8,855 nt of DNA from Syntrophomonadaceae bacterium (GTDB taxonomy: Bacteria > Bacillota > Dethiobacteria > DTU022). The notes beneath the pieces are model-generated. The model was not told the DNA's origin. It saw only the letters and a program-made list of their open reading frames with translations, and searched no databases. The stretch lies in assembly GCA_007129055.1 (NCBI GenBank), contig SKWE01000180.1, forward strand, positions 1 to 8,855, written 5' to 3'. A program made the translations under genes and the position numbers. Numbering within the stretch: the first letter of the stretch is position 1; each line of letters begins with the position of its first letter. Shown here piece by piece: positions 1 through 5,737 of the stretch.

Positions 1-840
1 GATCAGTTCATATATGGGGAACTTCAGGCCAGTATCGCCAACTGCATGAGCAATACTAATTTAACCTCAATCCAGAAGAAAGTAATCAGCGATATTAACT
101 GGCTGGCCAACTCGCATTACGAGATAACATTCTCCCTTGATACAGCGCTTTCAGAAAGGGTGATCTTCCCCATTTCATATTCGGAGAGCAACGGTATCGA
201 GGATGCACGGTTTGTCAGGTTTACCGATGATAACGGAGATGTCACCTATTACGGAACTTATACTGCTTACAACGGATTTACGATCATGCCAAAACTGATT
301 GAAACCAAGGATTTTTATCACTTCAGGATTATGCCGCTAAACGGGGAGTATGCCCAGAACAAGGGCATGGCGCTTTTCCCGCGGAAGATAAACGGTAAGT
401 ATGTGATGGTTTCGCGCCTGGACGGCGTTAACAACTATATTATGATTTCAGATGATATTCACGTCTGGCAAGATGCAATGATTATCCAGGAACCGTTGTA
501 TCCATGGGAGTTTATCCAGATCGGCAACTGCGGTTCACCTGTTGAGACAGAAAAAGGTTGGATTTTGCTTACCCACGGTGTCGGGCCAATGCGCAGGTAT
601 TGCCTGGGAGTAACCCTCTTAGATCTTAAAGATCCGACAAAGGTTTTAGGAAGAACGAAAGAACCACTGCTCAGTCCCAATGATGAAGAAAGGGAAGGTT
701 ATGTGCCTAACGTGGTATACTCATGTGGGGCCACGGTGCACAATAATGAACTGATAATTCCCTATGCCATGGCTGACTATTCATCAACTTTTGCGTCAGT
801 ATCACTTGATGAGCTGTTTGGTAAACTGGTTTATTTTTAG
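1..840 (+). CDS. GH130 family glycosidase/phosphorylase, C-terminal part (5' truncated by window edge)
   Basis: The frame is open from base 1, so the gene starts before the window. The ATG at 46 is probably internal, because the residues before it (IYGELQASIANC) fit the family. The visible 279 codons match, from memory of the family, the C-terminal part of the long (about 480-residue) GH130 glycosidase-related proteins. Recognisable blocks are SERVIFPIS, NGIEDARFVRF (about codons 63-73), NKGMALFPRKINGKY, GNCGSPVETEKGW, LTHGVGPMRRYC and REGYVPNVVYSCGA, ending in SLDELFGKLVYF. GH130 enzymes are five-bladed beta-propellers that cleave or phosphorolyse beta-mannosides. The exact substrate, and phosphorylase versus hydrolase activity, cannot be told from this fragment. 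No signal peptide can be assessed. The gene ends at TAG, about where the family normally ends, and is followed in the same frame by pylSc. Family assignment is firm; activity is inference. Confidence 0.88.
   Translation, partial: DQFIYGELQASIANCMSNTNLTSIQKKVISDINWLANSHYEITFSLDTALSERVIFPISYSESNGIEDARFVRFTDDNGDVTYYGTYTAYNGFTIMPKLIETKDFYHFRIMPLNGEYAQNKGMALFPRKINGKYVMVSRLDGVNNYIMISDDIHVWQDAMIIQEPLYPWEFIQIGNCGSPVETEKGWILLTHGVGPMRRYCLGVTLLDLKDPTKVLGRTKEPLLSPNDEEREGYVPNVVYSCGATVHNNELIIPYAMADYSSTFASVSLDELFGKLVYF
838..840 (+). other. TAG stop of the GH130 gene, in frame with downstream pylSc; possible pyrrolysine readthrough codon
   Basis: This amber codon is the only stop separating the GH130 frame from the PylSc frame. 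If it is decoded as pyrrolysine, translation continues through eight codons (HIKKGGTF) straight into the TTG-initiated PylSc sequence. Every other complete gene in the window ends in TAA. The GH130 protein already looks complete at this point, so ordinary termination is the default reading. I see no convincing stem-loop directly after the codon of the kind proposed as a pyrrolysine insertion element in archaea. Confidence 0.4.
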
Positions 841-849
841 CACATAAAG

Positions 850-858
850 AAAGGCGGG
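850..858 (+). promoter_or_regulatory. Ribosome binding site of pylSc
   Basis: AAAGGCGGG lies 6 nt before the TTG at 865 and supports that codon as the pylSc start. It lies inside the 24-nt gap after the GH130 stop, so ribosomes reading through the TAG would pass over it. A run of six T directly precedes the G of the start codon. Confidence 0.65.
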
Positions 859-864
859 ACTTTT

Positions 865-1698
865 TTGTTTGAATGGACAGATATCCAGAAGCAAAGACTG
901 CAGGAACTGGGAGCAACAAAAGAACAGGTTGAAGTGGTTTTTGACGATAGCGCTGCAAGGAACAAGGCCTATCAGACCTTGGAAAGCAGCCTTGTAAGCA
1001 GGGGCAGGGAAAAGCTGCTTGATTTCAGGGAGATTATAAAAAGGCCTGCTCTTCTGGAACTTGAGAGCAAGCTGGTGAAAGCTTTAACTGATGCCCGGTT
1101 TTCCCAGGTTGTCACTCCAATCCTGCTCTCCAAGGGTCTTTTGGCAAAAATGACTGTAACCGAAGAACATCCCCTGTTCAGGCAGGTGTTCTGGGTGGAT
1201 GATCGAAAATGCCTGCGCCCCATGCTGGCTCCTAATCTCTATTATATTTTGAAGGACCTTCTGCGGCTTTGGCCCCACCCGGTAAGCATATTTGAAGTGG
1301 GTCCCTGTTTTCGAAAAGATACCCAGGGTGGAGAGCATATGCAGGAATTTACCATGCTTAACCTGGTTGAGATGGGCCTGCCGCTGGAAAGCCGGCCAGG
1401 GCGTCTGAAAGAACTGGCTTCCCTGGTCATGGATGCAGCAGGTATTGATGATTACAGCCTGGAAACCGAAAAATCGGAGGTTTATGGCGAAACCCTTGAT
1501 GTTGTAAGCGGAGAACTTGAACTTGGCTCCGGGGCCATGGGCCCTCATGTTTTAGATCAAGCATGGGATATTGATGTGCCCTGGGTTGGAATTGGTTTTG
1601 GGCTTGAACGTCTGGTAATGGTCAGTGAAGGCTTTGCATCTGTTCTAAGGGCCGGTCGCAGCCTGACCTATTTAAACGGAATACGGCTTAACATCTAA
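865..1698 (+). CDS. pylSc: Pyrrolysyl-tRNA synthetase, catalytic subunit PylSc (split bacterial type)
   Basis: This class II aminoacyl-tRNA synthetase core attaches pyrrolysine to tRNA-Pyl (anticodon CUA) so that UAG is read as the 22nd amino acid. The 277 residues align, from memory, along the whole of Desulfitobacterium hafniense PylSc (about 288 aa) and the C-terminal domain of Methanosarcina PylRS. Visible parts are motif 1 around RPALLELE (60-67), LRPMLAPNLY (117-126), motif 2 FEVGPCFRKD (143-152), EFTMLN (161-166), VYGETLDV (206-213), PW (239-240) and motif 3 GFGLERL (244-250). Pocket residues by analogy to M. mazei are A122, L125, Y126, L129, N166 (N346), V168 in place of C348, Y207 (Y384) and W240 (W417), so a genuine pyrrolysine pocket is kept. 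The tRNA-binding N-terminal domain is absent and should be a separate pylSn gene. The TTG start is supported by AAAGGCGGG and by the N-terminus FEWTDIQKQRL matching the homologue. No pylT, pylB, pylC, pylD or pylSn lies in the window, and the next gene is convergent. Confidence 0.96.
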   Translation: MFEWTDIQKQRLQELGATKEQVEVVFDDSAARNKAYQTLESSLVSRGREKLLDFREIIKRPALLELESKLVKALTDARFSQVVTPILLSKGLLAKMTVTEEHPLFRQVFWVDDRKCLRPMLAPNLYYILKDLLRLWPHPVSIFEVGPCFRKDTQGGEHMQEFTMLNLVEMGLPLESRPGRLKELASLVMDAAGIDDYSLETEKSEVYGETLDVVSGELELGSGAMGPHVLDQAWDIDVPWVGIGFGLERLVMVSEGFASVLRAGRSLTYLNGIRLNI

Positions 1699-1773
1699 CT
1701 TTTGCTTAAATAGGCCGCTTTGTTGTCCCTCCGGCTGTTATTAGTCAAAATGCTTTGGTCAAAAGGGATATTT
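1699..1773. other. Convergent gap between pylSc and the GDPD gene
   Basis: These 75 nt separate two converging genes. A short GGCCG / CCGGC pairing around 1712-1737 and a GTCAAAA direct repeat (starting near 1744 and 1758) are visible. There is no strong stem followed by a T-run in either direction, so no intrinsic terminator is called and transcripts from the two sides may overlap here. Confidence 0.4.
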
Positions 1774-2508
1774 TTAACCTGCCTTCGTAATAATCTCAGA
1801 TAGAACCTGCGGGTAGTCCGTTATGATGGCATCGATTTCATTTTTAACCAGGTATTCCATCTGCTCCGGATCATTTACTGTCCAGGTGTAAACAGGCAGG
1901 TTGTGATTTTTAAACCCTTCAATTACTTCGGCTTCCTGCAGGTAATAAAAAAAAGGGTGGGCTGAATAGCAGCCCAGGGATAACGCGCGTTCCCAGGGTG
2001 ATTCGAGCTCTTCAAAATAAAGCATTCCTGTACGAATATGCGGGTTAAGTTCTTTGCACCTCACCAGGCTTTGGTGGTTGAAAGACGATATAACAACCCT
2101 TTTTTCCAGGTTGAATTCAGCTACGCATTTTAATACGGCTTCCTCAAGGTCTTGATTATCTGTCATGCTGGTTTTAAGTTCCAGGTTAAAAAGCAGTTTA
2201 CTGTTTTCATACCGCTTAAAAAGCTGATCAAGAGTAGGAATTCTTTCACCTGAAAATTCTGCAGCAAACCATGACCCTGCGTCAAAGCTCTTTAAATCAG
2301 CTAAATCATAATCGCGTACCATCCCCTGGCCCGCGGTGGTACGCTCAAGGTTTTCGTCGTGAATTACAACGGGAACTTTATCTTTACTCAATTGAAGATC
2401 AAACTCAATGCCATCGGCTCCGACAGCTAAAGCCCTGTCAAAAGCGGCAAATGTATTTTCCGGAGCTAATGATGAAGCGCCCCGGTGAGCAATGATTAAA
2501 GTCTGCAT
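1774..2508 (-). CDS. Glycerophosphodiester phosphodiesterase (GDPD family, cytoplasmic)
   Basis: This enzyme hydrolyses glycerophosphodiesters (deacylated phospholipid headgroups) to sn-glycerol 3-phosphate and an alcohol. The 244-residue length is typical of the UgpQ-like cytosolic type, and no signal peptide or membrane segment is seen. The TIM-barrel signature is complete: HRG with catalytic H8 and R9, PENT (16-19), metal ligands E35 and D37 in GIEFDLQLSKD, catalytic H50 in VVIHD, and E110 in FNLELK. The C-terminal VYTWTVND and DAIITDYP blocks are also typical. Translation starts at ATG 2508 with AGAAGGG about 11 nt upstream, and stops at TAA. It lies 49 nt downstream of the PAS-GGDEF gene on the same strand with no terminator between, so co-transcription is likely. 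It is a general phospholipid-salvage family; a direct link to cyclic-di-GMP signalling is not implied. Confidence 0.94.
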   Translation of the reverse strand: MQTLIIAHRGASSLAPENTFAAFDRALAVGADGIEFDLQLSKDKVPVVIHDENLERTTAGQGMVRDYDLADLKSFDAGSWFAAEFSGERIPTLDQLFKRYENSKLLFNLELKTSMTDNQDLEEAVLKCVAEFNLEKRVVISSFNHQSLVRCKELNPHIRTGMLYFEELESPWERALSLGCYSAHPFFYYLQEAEVIEGFKNHNLPVYTWTVNDPEQMEYLVKNEIDAIITDYPQVLSEIITKAG

Positions 2509-2557
2509 TACTATTCAAACCCTTCTGCCATGTAATTTCTGTACTTTCCTGTAAAGA

Positions 2558-4792
2558 TTACCACATAATAATTTCTTCTGCACCTGTTCTGGAAGACGTG
2601 TTGGTGGATTTTACGGGGGCCGAAGGGTAAATAATTTTTACAGTTAAGTTAACCAAATGCGGGTCAAACTGTGTCCCGGCACATCTTTTAAGTTCGGCCA
2701 ATGCTTCGCTCCTGGTCAGAGGTTTTTTACCGGGCCTGCCTGACGCCATGGCTGCGTAAGCTTCAACAATAGTAATAATTCTGGATAGTTGAGGTATCTG
2801 GTCTCCTTGTAAACCCCTGGGATAACCGGAACCATCCCAATTTTCATGATGTGCCAATATTTCTTCAGCAATATTTGCAAACCTGTCCGTAATTTTGGCT
2901 ATCCTGTAACCGGTTTCAGGGTGTTCTTTAACTTTCTCCCATTCATCGCCTGTCAGCTGCTGTTGCTTATTGAGGATTTCATCAGGTATGGTAATTTTCC
3001 CAACATCGCGAATCACAACCAGGGAGTCAAGCCGTTTTAACTCCGTATCTGGCAGCCTTAGCTTGATACCGATTATCCTGGCCAGTTTTCTCATCCGTTC
3101 TAAATGTAAACGGGATTCATTGTTTTTGGCTTCCAGATTCTTATATAGAGCTTTTAATACATTTTGTTTTACTTCACGGCTTAACATAATTTTATGGTTG
3201 TACATTTTATTTTCTGCTTTTTTAAGGGTCTTATTAATATTCATATCCAGGCTATTTCGTTCAACTATCCCGAAAGATATGGAGATGGGTATCCCTTTAA
3301 TATCGGTATGGCTGCATATTCTACTTATTTTTTCACAAATTGTATAGGCAGCTTTCTTTTCAGTTTGCGGCAGGAAAATCAGGAATTCATCCCCTCCCCA
3401 GCGGGCTATTATATCTTCTTCCCTGCAGCTGGTGCGAAGAATCCTGGCTATTGTCTTTAGTAAACTATCGCCAATATCATGTCCAAATGTGTCATTTACA
3501 AGCTTAAGGTTATTCACATCTGTCATAATTACGCAGCTGGGCAGCTGTCTCTCAGTGTTTAACCTTTTCATCTCTTCTTCCATGTAAGCCCTGTTATATA
3601 GACCTGTCAGGGTATCGTGAAAGCTCATGTAAAGTATTTTTTCCTCTCTCACTTTTTGCCTGGTAATATCAGTGGCAATTTCAAGACGGACAAGCCTGCC
3701 GTCAATCCAATGCAGGGCTGTATCCCGGCAATCGTACCACCTGCCGTTAATTGTATTCTTAATCTCGCTTTGAATAACACCATTTGGTTTGCCTTCAGCA
3801 TCAAGCAGGCGGTCATTAGTGCAGAATTTACAGGGACCTTCCTGATTTTTTTGGAGCACTTCCCAGCACTTTTTGCCTACAATATCTCCCCATAGTTTAT
3901 AACCGTATTTATTGATATAGAGAACTTCGTAGGTTTGCATATCGGCAACGTAGATCAGGGCGTCAAGGTTATCCAGGATCTTTAAGAGCCGCAGGTGAGC
4001 TTTTTCGGTTTCGGCTTCAGCTTTTTTACGATCACTGATATCGCGTGATACCCCATAAAGGCCGATCAGTTTTCCATAAGCATTCCTGATCGGTTTTATA
4101 TTGTTTTCCATCCATAAGGTTGAACCGTTTTTATGATAATATTCTGTTTCCAGAATTACTCCACGTTCATGATCATGATGGGGGTCGTATTCACGGGTTA
4201 TATCATAGCTGTATTTGTGCATAACCAGGTTAAGAGATTGGGGGGTAATAATTACCTCTAAACCCTTGTTTTTTATTTCTTCAGGGTTAAAACCCAGCAG
4301 CCTTTGAATAGAAGGGCTAACGTAGCGCACCTTCATATCAACATCAATTATCCAGACCATGTCCGCCATATTATCGGCGAGAAAGGTGTATTTTTTTTCG
4401 CTTGCTTTCAGTTTTTGTTCAGATTCTTTATGTGGGGTTATATTTCTAAGTATCGTTGCAACGAATCCAGGTTTGTCCTGGTAAACAGTCACTTCATACC
4501 AGCTATTATTCTTAGAAAGGTAGTGCTCGAAGCAGGCTGTTTTGCCCTGCAGCGCTACCCTGCCATATAAAGCAACCCAGTCAACAGGGGAATTTGCAGT
4601 GCCGGGGAATAGCTTTTTACCTGTTTTGCCAACCAGTTCCCAGCTTGCTAACCCGGATATTTCTTCAAAAGCCTCATTTACCTGCAGGAAGGTAAAGCCG
4701 GTTGGAGCGCCTTTAGTGTCCGTGCTGATTTTGTGGTATGCAAAAGGAAAAGGCAGGTTTTGCATTATTAATGTGTGGCTGTTTGTTGACAA
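2558..4792 (-). CDS. Three-PAS sensor diguanylate cyclase with degenerate HD-GYP domain
   Basis: This is a 744-residue cytoplasmic signalling protein without signal peptide or transmembrane segment. Domains in order are PAS (about 15-118), PAS with PAC end (about 133-253, closing in GVSRDISDRKKAE), PAS (about 266-378, closing in EIATDITRQK), GGDEF (about 388-540) and HD-GYP-like (about 555-722). The cyclase half looks active: FHDTLTGLYNR (391-401), DVNNLKLVND, GGDEF at 466-470, and an intact product-inhibition site R457-E-E-D460 exactly five residues before it. The phosphodiesterase half keeps H563, GKITIPDEIL, H624, HHENWDGSGYP (648-658) and QFDP, but the HD dyad is R595-D596 and the usual Asp-containing VADAYDAM is VEAYAAM (676-682). 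It is therefore probably inactive or altered as a phosphodiesterase. PAS3 carries C309, C321, C324 and C355, which could hold a metal or a redox centre. The start is TTG 4792, with AGGGG about 11 nt upstream and a stop codon further back in frame; the ATG at residue 10 has no ribosome binding site. Confidence 0.93.
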   Translation of the reverse strand: MSTNSHTLIMQNLPFPFAYHKISTDTKGAPTGFTFLQVNEAFEEISGLASWELVGKTGKKLFPGTANSPVDWVALYGRVALQGKTACFEHYLSKNNSWYEVTVYQDKPGFVATILRNITPHKESEQKLKASEKKYTFLADNMADMVWIIDVDMKVRYVSPSIQRLLGFNPEEIKNKGLEVIITPQSLNLVMHKYSYDITREYDPHHDHERGVILETEYYHKNGSTLWMENNIKPIRNAYGKLIGLYGVSRDISDRKKAEAETEKAHLRLLKILDNLDALIYVADMQTYEVLYINKYGYKLWGDIVGKKCWEVLQKNQEGPCKFCTNDRLLDAEGKPNGVIQSEIKNTINGRWYDCRDTALHWIDGRLVRLEIATDITRQKVREEKILYMSFHDTLTGLYNRAYMEEEMKRLNTERQLPSCVIMTDVNNLKLVNDTFGHDIGDSLLKTIARILRTSCREEDIIARWGGDEFLIFLPQTEKKAAYTICEKISRICSHTDIKGIPISISFGIVERNSLDMNINKTLKKAENKMYNHKIMLSREVKQNVLKALYKNLEAKNNESRLHLERMRKLARIIGIKLRLPDTELKRLDSLVVIRDVGKITIPDEILNKQQQLTGDEWEKVKEHPETGYRIAKITDRFANIAEEILAHHENWDGSGYPRGLQGDQIPQLSRIITIVEAYAAMASGRPGKKPLTRSEALAELKRCAGTQFDPHLVNLTVKIIYPSAPVKSTNTSSRTGAEEIIMW

Positions 4793-4828
4793 GTATTTAT
4801 TTACCCCTAAATATTATTTTGCCTTTCC

Positions 4829-4895
4829 TACGGTAAAATAACCCGTCATTAACAATACAATGATTGTCATCTGAGTGAACAATACATTACGGTAA
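4829..4895. repeat. Short direct repeats upstream of the PAS-GGDEF gene
   Basis: AACAATACA occurs at 4851-4859 and again at 4878-4886, a 27-nt period. TACGGTAA occurs at 4829-4836 and 4888-4895, flanking that pair. They lie about 40-100 nt before the TTG start and could be regulator binding sites. At 8-9 nt in A+T-rich DNA, chance is a real alternative. Confidence 0.4.
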
Positions 4896-4907
4896 TTGGG
4901 TTAGGGG

Positions 4908-4990
4908 TTCTGTTAAACTCGTTTAGAATCAGGGTTAAGCAGGCACATGAGATGTAAAAAAGATAATCTAACGAGTAAGTTTCTGTTAAA
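4908..4990. repeat. Inverted repeat nested between direct repeats
   Basis: ACTCGTTTAGA (4917-4927) and TCTAACGAGT (4967-4976) are reverse complements apart from one bulged T, with about 39 nt between. The 10-nt sequence TTCTGTTAAA occurs at 4908-4917 and again at 4981-4990, flanking the stem on both sides. This could be an RNA stem or a protein-binding arrangement. No known riboswitch or T-box signature was recognised. Confidence 0.45.
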
Positions 4991-5060
4991 ATTATCGTGT
5001 GGTCAACCCTGTAAACACCGCGCTATTTATATTCTATATGAAGAGAGCAAATCCTTTATT

Positions 5061-5101
5061 CAATAAATAATTTATTGTATTTTTTGAATGTAAAATTTTA
5101 C
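5061..5101. repeat. Two A+T-rich palindromes after the lipoprotein gene
   Basis: CAATAAATAATTTATTG (5061-5077) is a perfect 8-bp inverted repeat around one central base. GTAAAATTTTAC (5090-5101) is a perfect 12-bp palindrome 21 nt before the lipoprotein stop. The first is followed on the plus strand by TATTTTTT. These are weak stems and poor intrinsic terminators; they may be operator sites, or simply a consequence of the base composition. Confidence 0.4.
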
Positions 5102-5122
5102 TCCGGAAAGTAGCATAAGCTA

Positions 5123-5524
5123 TTACCGGTCGGGGTTAAGCCAGAAGCCGCTGATCCTGTTGTCATCATCAAACATAATTAAAACTTCCATTTGTTTTAA
5201 TTCAAAAATGGCTGTTAAAGTAATAATGTCGTTTCCGTCCATGATTTGATGGCGCTGGTGAACAGTTTCTTCATAAAGGCCTACATGATCGCGCATCTGT
5301 TCCCAAAGATTTTGCAGCTCTTCTTCAGACAGTATTTTTCTCACTTCTTCATTAAAAAATGAGTAGGCGTGGTCGTATCTTTCCCGGACCAGTTCTTCCA
5401 GAAAACTGTCTGAGATGTCACGAATGTCGCCTTCAAGCGGTTCAAGACCCGGTTCATCATCACTGCACCCGGCAGGGATCAGTAAAACCAGGGCTATCAA
5501 CAGGAGAAATAAAAAGCGCTGCAT
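5123..5524 (-). CDS. Small DUF3887-like lipoprotein
   Basis: This 133-residue protein has a lipoprotein signal peptide: MQRF, a hydrophobic stretch from about 5 to 16, and the lipobox PAGC with C20 as the lipidated residue. The mature part is acidic (SDDEPGLEPLEGD) and is predicted to be anchored to the outer face of the cytoplasmic membrane. The body, FLEELVRERYDHAYSFFNEEVRKILSEEEL followed by a GLYEETVHQRH strand and a C-terminal ISGFWLNP, resembles the DUF3887 / NTF2-like fold seen in secreted Firmicutes proteins of unknown function. No catalytic residues are evident. The start is ATG 5524 with AAAGGTGA about 10 nt upstream; the stop is TAA. It appears to be a single-gene transcript, with its own candidate promoter upstream and a 330-nt gap downstream. 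Lipoprotein status is firm; the family assignment is moderate and the function unknown. Confidence 0.85.
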   Translation of the reverse strand: MQRFLFLLLIALVLLIPAGCSDDEPGLEPLEGDIRDISDSFLEELVRERYDHAYSFFNEEVRKILSEEELQNLWEQMRDHVGLYEETVHQRHQIMDGNDIITLTAIFELKQMEVLIMFDDDNRISGFWLNPDR

Positions 5525-5561
5525 TGATTGTATGTCACCTTTCAGGGCGTTAAGATTTTAA

Positions 5562-5588
5562 AATTTACACTGTGTATCAAGTTGTCAA
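5562..5588 (-). promoter_or_regulatory. Candidate promoter of the lipoprotein gene, with repeated TCAAGTT
   Basis: Read on the minus strand, a perfect -35 TTGACA (5588-5583) is followed by TAAATT at 15 bp (5567-5562) or AATTTT at 17 bp as the -10 element, about 40 nt before the ATG. The plus strand over the -35 reads TCAAGTTGTCAAGTT, a tandem repeat that could be an operator. ACACTGTGT (5567-5575) is a small palindrome between the elements. The -35 is strong; the -10 is weak. Confidence 0.45.
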
Positions 5589-5674
5589 GTTATTTGTGGC
5601 CGCATGGGCTACCTGTAATTGTGCCATCATCGCTGTTTATTTTATCATAACAAATCTAATTATGAACCCCAATG

Positions 5675-5715
5675 AAATAGAAAAAGGGTTGTTCAGTAAT
5701 TGAACAACCCTTTAA
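5675..5715 (-). terminator. Intrinsic terminator of the AOR-ADH operon
   Basis: AAAGGGTTGTTCA (5683-5695) and TGAACAACCCTTT (5701-5713) form a perfect 13-bp stem with a 5-nt loop. Read on the minus strand the stem is followed by TTTTTCTATTT. It lies 22-55 nt past the stop of the alcohol dehydrogenase gene and ends that operon before the lipoprotein promoter. Confidence 0.9.
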
Positions 5716-5737
5716 GCTTGTAATGAAGTGCAGTTGT

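Larger units (their letters stand above)
4793..5122. other. A+T-rich intergenic region with repeats, upstream of the PAS-GGDEF gene
   Basis: These 330 nt lie between the lipoprotein gene end and the TTG start of the PAS-GGDEF gene, both on the minus strand. No open frame with a ribosome binding site stands out on either strand. The region must hold the PAS-GGDEF promoter unless transcription reads through from the lipoprotein gene, but I find no convincing -35/-10 pair. It is rich in short repeats, which are listed separately. A structured untranslated leader or a small RNA remains possible. Confidence 0.5.

Noticed and set aside
861..867. T6G run at the pylSc start as a programmed frameshift site
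   Set aside because: GH130 and pylSc are already in the same frame, so no shift is needed. The run is short and there is no downstream structure.
841..920. Possible pyrrolysine-insertion stem-loop after the GH130 TAG
   Set aside because: Only a weak CCAG/CTGG pairing with a poor interior was found; it is not enough to call an element.
1084..1548. 154-codon open frame on the minus strand
   Set aside because: It lies wholly opposite pylSc, whose protein sequence is unmistakable; it has no family resemblance and is a shadow frame.
1699..1773. Bidirectional terminator between pylSc and GDPD
   Set aside because: The GGCCG/CCGGC pairing is short, has a long loop and lacks a T-run on either strand.
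4901..4940. TTCTAAA on the minus strand, resembling the anticodon loop of tRNA-Pyl (CUA anticodon)
   Set aside because: The bases on either side do not form an anticodon stem, and there is no G-rich acceptor stem or T arm nearby, so this is not pylT.
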